64,000 nucleotides of DNA from Streptomyces sp. ICC1 (lineage in GTDB: Bacteria; Actinomycetota; Actinomycetes; Streptomycetales; Streptomycetaceae), in the NCBI RefSeq assembly GCF_003287935.1, contig NZ_CP030287.1:8620058-8684057 (forward strand). The letters are read 5' to 3'. The notes under the pieces were generated by a model. The model was given only the letters and a program-made list of their open reading frames with translations, had not been told where the DNA came from and did no database searches. This document shows positions 1-12,170 of this stretch, in pieces (the stretch's first letter is position 1; the number at the start of each line of letters is the position of its first letter). The translations under genes and the position numbers were made by a program.

Positions 1-180
1 AAAAAAAAAACATCATATGAATGAGAGCAACTTACCCCGTATTTTCTGAAAGAGCCTAATAATAGCGACAACGTGCCATAAGGCCCGAGCTAAAAATGAC
101 AGACCACAGCGACTAAGGCAGATGGGATCGCCGCACAACTCAGACAATGGCTGATACTAGCAGTAGACTCACCAATAAGG
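1..180. other. AT-rich leader with no recognisable gene
   Basis: This stretch opens with ten A residues and is far poorer in GC than the rest of the window. I see no open frame with protein-like content, no ribosome-binding site leading anywhere and no repeat. It ends exactly where a perfect inverted repeat begins. It is probably a contig end, foreign or low-quality sequence rather than part of the neighbouring replicon. Confidence 0.5.
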
Positions 181-254
181 CTGCTGCCCGTGCGGGCACA
201 CCGGGGATCCGCCGGCAGTCCGGCGGATCCCCGGTGTGCCCGCACGGGCAGCAG
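181..254. repeat. Perfect 34-bp inverted repeat with 6-nt loop
   Basis: Bases 181-214 are the exact reverse complement of 221-254, separated by GCAGTC. The left edge coincides with the change from AT-rich to Streptomyces-like DNA, 46 bases before the start of the MBL hydrolase gene. There is no T-run after it. A perfect long palindrome at a composition break fits a fold-back artefact better than a terminator, although a natural hairpin cannot be excluded. Confidence 0.75.
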
Positions 255-299
255 CCGTCAGTCAGGCAGTCAGTCCGTCACCTCATGGAGGACGTCGCC

Positions 300-1055
300 A
301 TGTCCCGCACGAAGGTCATTCCCATCCCTGTCATGGGCCGCACGGCCATCAACGCCTACCTGCTCCTGGGCCGACGTCCGGTGATCGTCGACGCCGGGAC
401 GCCCGGCAGCGGCCAGAAGATCTACGACCGGATCACCGAGCACGGAGTGGACCCCCGCGAGGTCTCACTGATCGTCATCACCCACGGGCACATAGACCAC
501 TTCGGGTCCGCCGCCGCATTGCACCGCCTCACCGGCGCACCCGTCGCCGGCCACGTCGCGGACCTCGGGCCGTACCGCACCGGCCGGGTTCGCGAACCGT
601 ACCTGCCCACCGGCCCGATGGGCCGCATCATGGACCGGAGCAAAGACCTGCACGCGCGGGCCGAACCCCTCGAACCCGATGTGCTGATCCGCGGTGAGAC
701 TCCCCTGGAGGACTTCGGGATCGCAGCGCGCATCATGCCCACCCCCGGCCACACGGCCGGATCGGTCTCCGTCCTCACCGACGACGGAGACCTCATCGCC
801 GGCGACCTGGTGGCCAACTCCTTCATGGGGCTCATCCCGGGCAAGCCGGCCAATCCCCCCTTCCACGACGACCCGCGGCAGAACCTCACCAGCCTTCGCG
901 AAATGCTTGCCCTCAACCCCACCCGACTCCACGTCGGCCACGGCGCCCCGCTGGAACCCGACCGTGTCCGGCGCTGGGCCGACCGAGAGCACGGCCGCCT
1001 GTCCCGACTCGAAGCGGCCGGCCGGATCGCCACCCGCGCCGAGGACACGATGTGA
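300..1055 (+). CDS. MBL-fold metallo-hydrolase
   Basis: A 251-residue metallo-beta-lactamase superfamily protein. The zinc-binding signature HGHIDH is at residues 62-67. Further likely ligands are a histidine in PTPGHTAG (about 151), an aspartate in IAGD (about 169) and a histidine in HVGHG (about 221). No signal peptide is visible, so it is probably cytoplasmic. The ATG at 300 is chosen because GGAGG lies about 9 bases upstream; a longer frame from 147 runs through the palindrome and is not protein-like. The superfamily hydrolyses thioesters, lactones or similar substrates; the specific substrate cannot be told. It converges on the cas fragment that follows. Confidence 0.88.
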   Translation: MSRTKVIPIPVMGRTAINAYLLLGRRPVIVDAGTPGSGQKIYDRITEHGVDPREVSLIVITHGHIDHFGSAAALHRLTGAPVAGHVADLGPYRTGRVREPYLPTGPMGRIMDRSKDLHARAEPLEPDVLIRGETPLEDFGIAARIMPTPGHTAGSVSVLTDDGDLIAGDLVANSFMGLIPGKPANPPFHDDPRQNLTSLREMLALNPTRLHVGHGAPLEPDRVRRWADREHGRLSRLEAAGRIATRAEDTM

Positions 1056-1106
1056 CCATCCGGCACGGGCACCGGAGGCCGAGGTCTCGTGCTCGGGGCC
1101 CCGATT

Positions 1107-3702
<2,596 letters not shown>

Positions 3703-3749
3703 TCAGCACCTGCCCGCTCCACTTGCACGTACGTCGTCAGCGCCCGCAC

Positions 3750-3878
3750 CCCGGCCCCGAGCACCAGCCGCTGCTCGTTACCGTCCGCAACGTCGGTCAC
3801 CGCTTCGTCACCCCGGAGCACGTCGAGCGGGCGGCGGCGGACGCCGCGGCCCACGCCGTCACGCTGCCGGCGACGTAG
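3750..3878 (+). CDS. Possible C-terminal fragment of an unidentified protein
   Basis: The last 43 codons before a TAG read as plausible protein, including PLLVTVRNVGHRF and VTPEHVERAAADAAAH. The same frame upstream of about 3740 is low-complexity Pro/Ala/Ser sequence. No family is recognised. It lies between the cas7e break and the sortase fragment and is probably a contig-end remnant. Confidence 0.3.
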   Translation, partial: PGPEHQPLLVTVRNVGHRFVTPEHVERAAADAAAHAVTLPAT

Positions 3879-4147
3879 CTCTCCCCAGGGCACCGCGCGG
3901 CGCCGTCTCGTGTCACCCGTTCGGCCGACATCGCGGGACGATCGGCCGCGCACGGGCCGTCATCCCCCGTGACCTGCGGGGTCGTTGGCCGCCGGGTTGT
4001 GGCGTGTCCGCGACACGCCGGGTGGGCTCCACCGGTTCGGGGTGCGAGTCGCGGGGGCCTGTCGTGTGCTGGGCCGGAAGCGGACCGTCGGCGACCGAAC
4101 TCGCCGACGGTCCGGGCGGGGCAGTGCGCACGGACAAGGGGGCAGAC

Positions 4148-4438
4148 ATGCCGGGTGGAAGCCGTCGGGGGCAACGGGCCATGGGGGCCTTGACCGTGGT
4201 CGCGGCGGCCGCGGGGATATGGCTGATCAGCGCCGACGACATACCGGGGCCGCCGCCCCGAACCTCCGACGGGCAGGGGCTCTTCTCCGCCCCGCGCCGG
4301 CTGCTCGGCGAACTGCGCGCGGAGCGGCCGCACCCGGCCGGGGCCGGGTCCGACCGCCTTCCCGGCCCCGCGCGGACCGCGCGACCCCACACGGGGCCGC
4401 TGCCCCGCACGGGGCCGCTGCCCATCAGCCGGCCGTGA
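4148..4438 (+). CDS. N-terminal part of a class F sortase (truncated)
   Basis: A 96-residue frame starting at an ATG preceded by an AAGGGGG ribosome-binding site. It begins with a short basic stretch, then one hydrophobic segment (ALTVVAAAAGIWLI, about residues 14-27), then a Pro/Arg-rich linker ending PLPISRP. This is the usual front end of Streptomyces class F sortases, which transfer surface proteins to the wall. The catalytic domain is missing: the frame runs into a stop created by the join with the gene on the other strand. A class F sortase catalytic domain without its front end occurs at 37010-37459. Confidence 0.55.
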   Translation: MPGGSRRGQRAMGALTVVAAAAGIWLISADDIPGPPPRTSDGQGLFSAPRRLLGELRAERPHPAGAGSDRLPGPARTARPHTGPLPRTGPLPISRP

Positions 4439-4787
4439 TGCGGAAGGCGGGGCTGTAGACGGCCATGGGGTCGTGCGAGGTGACCGCGATGGCGTAATTG
4501 CCCGCGGGAGTCAGGTTTTCGGGCACGGTGACGGTGAGGCCGAGGTCGGCGGGCTCGACGTCGGTGGCCAGGACGGCGAGGTCCTCGGAGACGCGCGAGC
4601 CGTCGACCCGGACGAGGGCGATGTCCATGGGGTGCCCGGTGAGGCCGACGAGGCGCCAGCCGATCCGCACCCGGTCGCCGGGAGCCCAGACGGTGTCCGC
4701 CCCGGGGGTGACGACCAGGACGGAGTCCGCGTCGAGGAGCACGGCGGCGTCGGGGCGGCTGAGGGCGCGGTTGACGCGCCGGAGCAC
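4425..4787 (-). CDS. Kre9/KNH-like beta-sandwich domain protein
   Basis: About 120 residues. The segment VWAPGDRVRIGWRLVGL, the middle DLGLTVTVPENLTPAGNYAI and the C-terminal SPAFRIT resemble the Kre9/Knh1-like Ig-type domain (Pfam Kre9_KNH), often found on secreted or wall-associated proteins. The GTG at 4787 is the only ordinary start codon; the frame is open about 14 codons further to a stop and could use a rare ATT start nearer an AGAGG box. Its 3' end overlaps the sortase fragment through a sequence shared at the join. Function unknown. Confidence 0.55.
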   Translation of the reverse strand: MLRRVNRALSRPDAAVLLDADSVLVVTPGADTVWAPGDRVRIGWRLVGLTGHPMDIALVRVDGSRVSEDLAVLATDVEPADLGLTVTVPENLTPAGNYAIAVTSHDPMAVYSPAFRITAG

Positions 4788-4980
4788 GTCCTTCGCGCGG
4801 CGGATGACGCTGATGGGAATCGACCTCTTTCAGGGCCCGGCGGGTCATGGCGTGGCGCCCGTGCCCCCAGGGGGTGTTTGCGACACAGCACTAGATGCCC
4901 GTGAAGCCCCGTTCGTTCCCGATCCGGCCGACGGATTCCGGGTCGGTGAGCTCGCAACAGACGCCCCCCAGACCACTGGT

Positions 4981-4993
4981 AGGAAAGTTTCCT
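4981..4993. promoter_or_regulatory. Perfect 13-bp palindrome, candidate repressor operator
   Basis: AGGAAAGTTTCCT is a perfect palindrome about 180 bases upstream of the secreted metallophosphatase gene, in an otherwise gene-free stretch (4832-5171). Similar AGGAAA/TTTCCT palindromes act as operators of ROK-family repressors of secreted polysaccharide hydrolases in Streptomyces. The assignment to that family is an inference from recall. Confidence 0.5.
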
Positions 4994-5171
4994 GTTTGCT
5001 AGCATCCCGGTTCGGCGGCTTGGCGCGGTGCCCCGTGTCGTGGGCATGACGCGCTCAGCGAGAGCTCTGACCCGGCCGCTGCGGCACCGCCTCCTGCCCG
5101 CACACGGGCCGGGTCGCGGGGTCGCGCACCCGTGCCAGCTCTCGCCACCCACAAAGGCCAGGGAGTCAGGA

Positions 5172-6521
5172 ATGAGCCTGAGCACCCCACGCACCCCCCG
5201 AATCACCGCACCACGCCGCACGGTGGGCGTGGTCGTCACCGCCGTACTCCTCCTCGTCGGCGGGCTGTTGCTCGCCTACCCCGAACGGGCAGGCGCCGCC
5301 GCCGACCCCCTCATCTCGCGCGGCAAGCCCGCCACCGCGTCCTCCAGCGAGAGCTCCGCCCTCGGACCGCAGAAGGCCTTCGACGGTGACGCGGCCAGCC
5401 GCTGGGCGAGCGCGGAGGGCAAGGACCCGCAGTGGATACGGGTCGACCTCGGCGCCACCGCCGACGTGACCCGCGTCCGGCTCAGCTGGGAGGCCGCGTA
5501 CGCCAAGGTCTACCGGGTCGAGATCTCGGCCGACGGCTCCACCTGGACCCGCCTCGCCAACGAGACGGCCGGCAACGGCGGCACCGACGACTGGACCGGC
5601 CTGTCCGGCAAGGGCCGGTACCTGCGCGTGTACGGGACCGCCCGCGGCACCGCCTACGGCTACTCGCTGCACGAGGTCGAGGCGTACGGCACCCTCGGCG
5701 GCGGCGAGCCCCCGCAGACCGGCGCGTTCACCGTGGTGGCCGCCGGCGACATCGCCGCGCAGTGCACCGCTTCCGACAGCGCCTGCGCACACCCCAAGAC
5801 CGCCGCGCGGGCCCAGCAGATCAACCCGAAGTTCTACCTGACGATGGGTGACAACCAGTACGACGACGCCCGGATCGCCGACTTCCGCAACTACTACGAC
5901 AAGTCCTGGGGCGCCTTCAAGGACAAGACCCGCCCGGTCCCGGGCAACCACGAGACGTACGACCCCGCCGGACCGCTCGCCGGCTACAAGGCGTACTTCG
6001 GGGCGGTCGCCTACCCGCAGGGCAAGAGCTACTACAGCTTCGACGAGGGCAACTGGCACTTCATCGCCCTCGACTCCAACTCCTTCGACCAGAAGGCCCA
6101 GATCGACTGGCTGAAGGCCGACCTCGCCGCGAACGGCAAGTCCTGCATCGCCGCGTACTGGCACCACCCGCTGTTCTCTTCGGGCGGCCACGGCAACGAC
6201 CCGGTCAGCAAGCCCGTCTGGAACATCCTGTACGGCGCCAAGGCCGACCTCGTGCTGAACGGGCACGACCACCACTACGAGCGGTTCGCCCCGCAGGACC
6301 CGAGCGGCAAGGCCGTCTCCGACGGGATCACCGAGATCGTCGGCGGCATGGGCGGCGCCGATCCCTACGACATCGAGACCGTCCAGCCCAACAGCCAGAA
6401 GCGGATCAGCGGCCAGTACGGGGTCCTGAAGATGGACTTCACGGACTCGGGCTACAGCTGGAGCTACGTCGGCGCCGACGGCAGCGTCAAGGACACCAGC
6501 CCGAAGTACACCTGCCACTGA
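5172..6521 (+). CDS. Secreted metallophosphoesterase with F5/8 type C domain
   Basis: 449 residues. A signal peptide (basic start, hydrophobic segment at about 18-36, cleavage near AGAAA) is followed by a discoidin/F5-8 type C carbohydrate-binding domain (about 45-180, containing SRWASAEG and LHEVEAYG). A calcineurin-like phosphoesterase domain follows (about 185-445) with metal-binding motifs AAGDIA, MGDNQYDD, GNHE and GHDHHYER. It probably acts outside the cell on a phosphate ester. The ATG at 5172 follows a weak GGGAGTCAGG ribosome-binding site. Its stop overlaps the start of the MFS gene (ATGA), so the two are co-transcribed. Confidence 0.92.
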   Translation: MSLSTPRTPRITAPRRTVGVVVTAVLLLVGGLLLAYPERAGAAADPLISRGKPATASSSESSALGPQKAFDGDAASRWASAEGKDPQWIRVDLGATADVTRVRLSWEAAYAKVYRVEISADGSTWTRLANETAGNGGTDDWTGLSGKGRYLRVYGTARGTAYGYSLHEVEAYGTLGGGEPPQTGAFTVVAAGDIAAQCTASDSACAHPKTAARAQQINPKFYLTMGDNQYDDARIADFRNYYDKSWGAFKDKTRPVPGNHETYDPAGPLAGYKAYFGAVAYPQGKSYYSFDEGNWHFIALDSNSFDQKAQIDWLKADLAANGKSCIAAYWHHPLFSSGGHGNDPVSKPVWNILYGAKADLVLNGHDHHYERFAPQDPSGKAVSDGITEIVGGMGGADPYDIETVQPNSQKRISGQYGVLKMDFTDSGYSWSYVGADGSVKDTSPKYTCH

Positions 6522-7600
6522 TGTACCTGGCGACCACAGGCCGCCGGGACACGCCGGCCCCACCCCGTTCCCACGGGGAGGGCCGGCGCGTTCCCGGCAC
6601 CGTCCTGGCACTCGGCACGGTCAGCCTCGTCACCGACGTCTCCTCCGAGATGGTCACGGCGGTGCTGCCGCTCTACCTCGTCCTCGGACTCGGTCTCTCA
6701 CCCCTCCAATTCGGCTTCCTGGACGGCCTGCTGGGCGGTGGCGCCGCGGTCGTCCGGCTGCTCGGCGGGCACTTCGCCGACCGCGGCCACCGGTACAAGC
6801 GCGTCGCCGGGATCGGCTACGCCCTCTCCGCGTGCTCCCGGCTCGGCCTGCTGCTCGCCGGCGGCGCCACCGCCGGGATCACGGCGGCCCTGGCCGCCGA
6901 CCGGGTCGGCAAGGGCATCCGTACGGCGCCGCGCGACGCGCTGATCACCCTGAGCAGCCACCCCGACGCGCTCGGCCGGTCCTTCGGCGTGCACCGGGCC
7001 ATGGACACCGCCGGCGCCCTGCTCGGTCCGCTCGCCGCCTTCGCCCTGCTCTGGGCCACCGCCGGCGCGTACGACGCGGTGTTCTTCGTGAGCTTCTGCG
7101 TCGGACTGCTCGGCGTCCTGCTCCTCGTCCTCTACGTTCCCGGGCGCCACCCGGCACCGCTCTCGGGCCCGGCCGCTCCCGAGCCCGCCGGCAGACCGTC
7201 CGGGGCGTTCGCGGCGCTGCGCGATCCCGCCTTCCGGCGGATCCTCGCGGCCGCCGCCCTGCTCGGCGCCGCCACCATCGGCGACGCCTTCCTCTACCTC
7301 CTGCTCCAGCGTCGGCTCGGGCTCTCCCCCGCCTGGTTCCCCCTGCTGCCGCTCGGCGCGGCGGCGGGCTACCTGCTGCTCGCGGTCCCGGTCGGCCGGC
7401 TCGCGGACCGGATCGGGCGGCGGCTGCCCTTCCTCTGCGGGCACCTCGCGCTGCTCGGGGCCTACCTCGTCCTGCTCGCGCCGGCCGGCGGCCCGGCCCC
7501 GCTCGTCCTCGTGCCCGTGCTCGCCCTGCTCGGCGTCTTCTACGCCTGCACCGACGGGGTGCTGATGGCCCTCGCCGGACCGGTGCTCCCCGCCGCGGGC
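6521..7600 (+). CDS. MFS transporter, C-terminally truncated
   Basis: About 360 residues of a major facilitator superfamily permease with repeated hydrophobic segments and the loop motif GGHFADRGHRYKRV between helices 2 and 3. A matching GRLADRIGRRLP loop lies in the second half. It starts by ATGA overlap with the phosphoesterase gene. After GPVLPAAG the frame turns into Arg/Pro-rich sequence and then runs in frame into the next gene, so one or two transmembrane helices are lost. The apparent 750-residue fusion is not a credible protein; a deletion or contig join near 7590-7600 is the likely cause. Confidence 0.82.
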
Positions 7601-7696
7601 AGGGCGGGCAGGTCCACGGCCACCCGTACCGGCACGGTCCGGCGCCCCGGCCCCCGGGAAGACGCCGGGCACCCCGACCCCCGAGAGGCGGACCGG

Positions 7697-8773
7697 ATGA
7701 CCACGACGCCGACCACGAGGCCGATCACTGAGCCGCCCACGAAGCCGGCCGGGCCCGGGCTCCCGCTCGGCCGCGGCGCCCGCACCGCCGTCGTGGCGGC
7801 CGCGCTCGTGCTCCTGACGGGCGGATCCGTCGGGTACGCCCTGCACGCCGGGGACCGGGGGGACGGCCGGCCGGGCTCCGCGGCCGCCGACGCCTCCTTC
7901 ACCCTCGACGGACCCGCCCTGTACTTCCGGGACTCCGCCACCGGGCGCGTCGCGCACCGGCCGCTGGCGGCGGACCCGGGCGGCGCCGCCGCCACGGCCT
8001 CCGGCGGCCCCGCCTGCGACCGGTTCCACACCGCCGGGGACAGCGCCCTGTGCCTGCGCGCCGAGCCCGGGGTGCTGCCGAAGACGTACGCCCTCGTCCT
8101 CGACCGGCAGTTGCGCGAGGTGCGCCGGATCAGCGTGCCGGGCGTGCCCACCCGGGCCCGGGTGTCCGCCTCCGGGCAGATGCTGGCCTGGACGGTCTTC
8201 GCCACCGGCGACTCGTACGCCACGAGCGCCTTCTCCACGCGGACCGCCGTCCTGGACCTGCGCACCGGCTACCTGGTCAAGTCCATCGAGGAGATCCCCC
8301 TCACCCTCGACGGCGAGCGCTACCACGCACCCGACGTCAACTACTGGGGGGTGAGCTTCGCCCGCGACGACGACCGCTTCTACGCGACCGTGTCGACCAA
8401 GGGGCGGACGTACCTCGTCGAGGGGAGCATGAAGGACTGGTCGGCCAAGACGCTGCGGCAGAACGTCGAATGCCCGTCCCTGTCGCCCGACGGCACCCGG
8501 GTCGCCTTCAAGAAGAAGGTGTCCGACGACCCGTCCGACCCCTGGCGGCTGTACGTCCTCGACCTGCGGACCATGGCCGAGACCCCGCTCGCCGAGACGC
8601 GCGGCCTCGACGACCAGGCGGCCTGGCTGGACGACGGTACGGTCGCCTACGCGCTGCCGGGCGCGGACGGACGCCCCAGCGACATCTGGACGGTCCCCGC
8701 GGACGGCTCGGGCGCACCCCGGCTGGCCGTCGCGGGCGGCTCGTCGCCATCGGCCCGCGACGGAGGGGGTTGA
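7697..8773 (+). CDS. TolB-like beta-propeller protein, membrane anchored
   Basis: 358 residues. One N-terminal hydrophobic segment (about 30-48) is followed by a WD40/TolB-type propeller with repeats such as SPDGTRVAFKKKV and WLDDGTVAYALPG. It is probably anchored with the propeller outside the membrane. The ATG at 7697 has a GAGAGG ribosome-binding site and begins a normal Streptomyces-type N-terminus, so it is taken as an independent gene although its frame is continuous with the truncated MFS gene. Family role is protein-protein interaction; the partner is unknown. Confidence 0.75.
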   Translation: MTTTPTTRPITEPPTKPAGPGLPLGRGARTAVVAAALVLLTGGSVGYALHAGDRGDGRPGSAAADASFTLDGPALYFRDSATGRVAHRPLAADPGGAAATASGGPACDRFHTAGDSALCLRAEPGVLPKTYALVLDRQLREVRRISVPGVPTRARVSASGQMLAWTVFATGDSYATSAFSTRTAVLDLRTGYLVKSIEEIPLTLDGERYHAPDVNYWGVSFARDDDRFYATVSTKGRTYLVEGSMKDWSAKTLRQNVECPSLSPDGTRVAFKKKVSDDPSDPWRLYVLDLRTMAETPLAETRGLDDQAAWLDDGTVAYALPGADGRPSDIWTVPADGSGAPRLAVAGGSSPSARDGGG

Positions 8774-8914
8774 CCCGCGAAGCCGGTCTCTTCCCGGATC
8801 TCCGAGGCGTCGCCGGCGTGGCGTCGCATCGTCGAAGCCCTGGACCACCGCGTCGAGCGGCGCCGAACCGCCGGGCACGACGGCTGAGTCCGGCGATCGG
8901 CCGCCACCGGAAAC

Positions 8915-8947
8915 GGGCCGGCGCACCGTGGATCGGTGCGCCGGCCC
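8915..8947. terminator. Bidirectional hairpin terminator
   Basis: A 13-bp perfect stem GGGCCGGCGCACC with a 7-base loop sits between the TolB-like gene (+) and argG (-), placed to end both transcripts. Confidence 0.75.
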
Positions 8948-8973
8948 GGCACTCTGACGGTCGCTCACACCGA

Positions 8974-10458
<1,485 letters not shown>

Positions 10459-10555
10459 ATCGCGTTCCGAAGCGTTATCCGCCATCCGGTCCCGGGACCG
10501 GCCGGCGCCCGTGTGACCATGGCTTTCCGTCGAAGCCGCACCTCATGGGGGGACC

Positions 10556-11281
10556 ATGCGCACCCGTACCACCGCCGCCCCGACCGGTCTTGCCGCCGCG
10601 CTCGCGGCGGTGCTCCTCCTGGCCGGCTGCACCGCCTCCGGCGGGACCCCGAAGGGCGGGGCGGGCGGCGCGGCCGGTTCGGCCGCCGCTTCCGCCGCGC
10701 CGGCGCCCGGCGGCGGACCGGCGTACGAGGGCCCCCGGCCGCAGGACCAGAACCTGCTGGCCTGGACCGGCGACCCGGGTGACGCGGGGCACGTCACCGC
10801 CCAGACCGCCGCCGGGGTGGGCGGCCGGGTGACGCTGGTCCGGATCGTCCTGCGCGAGCGGATCACCTGGTCCGCCATCTGGCTGGGGCTGGCCGGCATC
10901 GACCCGAACGCCCAGCTCTCCCGCTGCCAGCTCGGCGTCTACGACGCGGACGGCACCCTGGTCGCCTCCACGGCCGACGTGTCCCCGCAGCTGATGACCG
11001 AGGCGGTGGCCAAACCGCTGCCCCTGGCCAAGCCCTTCACCGCCGAGCCCGGCACCTACTTCATCGCCCTCCTCCTCAACGGCAGCTGGGCCACCAACGC
11101 CCTCACCCTCAAGGCCACGGGCGCCGGGATCTCGGTGAACGCGGGGCTGGCTCCCCCGGGCCTGCGCTACAGCACGGTCCTGACCGGCCAGAGCTCCCTG
11201 CCGGCCCGCGTGAACCTCGCCGAGCAGTCCACGAGCACGATCAACACCGGCTGGGGCAGCCAGTGGTACGCGATCTCCTGA
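10556..11281 (+). CDS. Secreted lipoprotein with C-terminal beta-rich domain
   Basis: 241 residues. A lipoprotein signal with lipobox LLAGC (cysteine about residue 23) is followed by a Gly/Ala-rich linker (25-60) and a globular part with LLAWTGDPGDAGHV and GTYFIALLLNGSW. This looks like a beta-sandwich of the kind found in phage-tail or cell-surface proteins. The ATG follows a GGGGGG ribosome-binding site. Function unknown. Twenty bases after its stop the sequence becomes adapter-derived, so its original downstream neighbour is unknown. Confidence 0.7.
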   Translation: MRTRTTAAPTGLAAALAAVLLLAGCTASGGTPKGGAGGAAGSAAASAAPAPGGGPAYEGPRPQDQNLLAWTGDPGDAGHVTAQTAAGVGGRVTLVRIVLRERITWSAIWLGLAGIDPNAQLSRCQLGVYDADGTLVASTADVSPQLMTEAVAKPLPLAKPFTAEPGTYFIALLLNGSWATNALTLKATGAGISVNAGLAPPGLRYSTVLTGQSSLPARVNLAEQSTSTINTGWGSQWYAIS

Positions 11282-11301
11282 CCCCCTGACCCCCTTGACC
11301 C

Positions 11302-11342
11302 CTGTCCCTTATCAACATCTTACCCTGCCGACTACCTACTCT
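11302..11342. other. Degraded Nextera adapter sequence (non-biological)
   Basis: The segment follows the Nextera read-through order: a CTGTCTCTTATACACATCT-like stretch, then a GACGCTGCCGACGA-like stretch, then CTACTCT, which resembles an i5 index. Several mismatches are present. The genes on the two sides are unrelated in frame and content. Confidence 0.85.
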
Positions 11343-12170
11343 TCCCCGGCCCCGTCCGCGACGCAGACCCCGGCCCCGCCCGCGGTCGCGCAGCGGATCA
11401 CCGCGACCCCGCTCGCGACGGCCAACCTGCGCTCGGTCGCGCTCGGCACGGCCGCCGGCGGACCGGGCGCCAAGGTCAAGGCCACCGGCACCGGATTCGC
11501 CCCCGGTGCGACCGTGACCGTGGCCGGCCGGGCGGGCGCGGCCGAGACCGCCGACCGGGTGACGGCCAAGGCCGACGAGCTGGGCGTGGTCCTGGCGGAG
11601 CTCCCGGTCGCGGACCGGGCGACCACCGCCGTCGTCGCGTACGAGGGCGCGGCCTGGTCGCCCGCCCGCGGCTCCGGACCGGCCGCCTACACGGTGATCG
11701 AGGCCGCCGCGATGCCGCCCGGGACCCAGAAGGTGACGGCCGTCGTGGAGGCGGGCGCGCTGGGCCTGACCCAGGAGGGCGCGGCCGTGACCCTGGGCGC
11801 CGTCCCGTACGGGGAGGGCGGCGCGGCGGCCGGCCGGATCGGCACCGTCACCGTCAAGGACGCGCGCGGCGGGCCGGCGGGGTGGACGCTGATCGGCAAG
11901 GTCACCGATTTCACGGGCACCGGCGGGGTCCGCCTCCCGGGCGCCTCCCTGAGCTGGACCCCGTCGTGCTCGGCCGCCCCCGGCAGCCTCAGTGCGTGTA
12001 CGCCGGGCAGCGCGGGCACGGTGGGCCCGGACGGGGCGGTGCTGGCCTCCACGGGCGACGGCGCGCTCACCGGGGGCACCTTCACGATCGACGCGGCCGT
12101 CGCCCTCCAGGTCCCCCCGTACACCCCGCCGGGCGCCTACACCGCGGTGCTGACGCTGACCTTGTCGTGA
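11343..12170 (+). CDS. WxL-like secreted surface protein, N-terminus lost
   Basis: About 275 residues of a beta-rich secreted protein. It has an Ig-like segment (VKATGTGFAPGATVTVAG) and a C-terminal part containing WTLIGKVTDF and SLSWTPSC, resembling actinobacterial WxL-type wall-binding domains. The start and signal peptide are missing because the frame emerges from adapter sequence; the nominal ATG at 11295 encodes adapter. It overlaps the following DUF916-type gene (GTGA), the usual partner of WxL proteins, which supports the identification. Confidence 0.6.
   Translation, partial: SPAPSATQTPAPPAVAQRITATPLATANLRSVALGTAAGGPGAKVKATGTGFAPGATVTVAGRAGAAETADRVTAKADELGVVLAELPVADRATTAVVAYEGAAWSPARGSGPAAYTVIEAAAMPPGTQKVTAVVEAGALGLTQEGAAVTLGAVPYGEGGAAAGRIGTVTVKDARGGPAGWTLIGKVTDFTGTGGVRLPGASLSWTPSCSAAPGSLSACTPGSAGTVGPDGAVLASTGDGALTGGTFTIDAAVALQVPPYTPPGAYTAVLTLTLS

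Noticed and set aside
1056..1106. A CRISPR array next to cas6e
   Set aside because: No repeated 28-29-base unit is seen here or elsewhere in the window.
6521..8773. A 750-residue MFS-TolB fusion protein
   Set aside because: The linker is meaningless Arg/Pro-rich sequence, the MFS part lacks its last helices, and the TolB part has its own start with a ribosome-binding site.
8774..8890. A short coding tail after the TolB-like gene
   Set aside because: The in-frame stretch after the stop reads somewhat like protein (SEASPAWRRIVEALDHRVER) but has no start and is too short to call.
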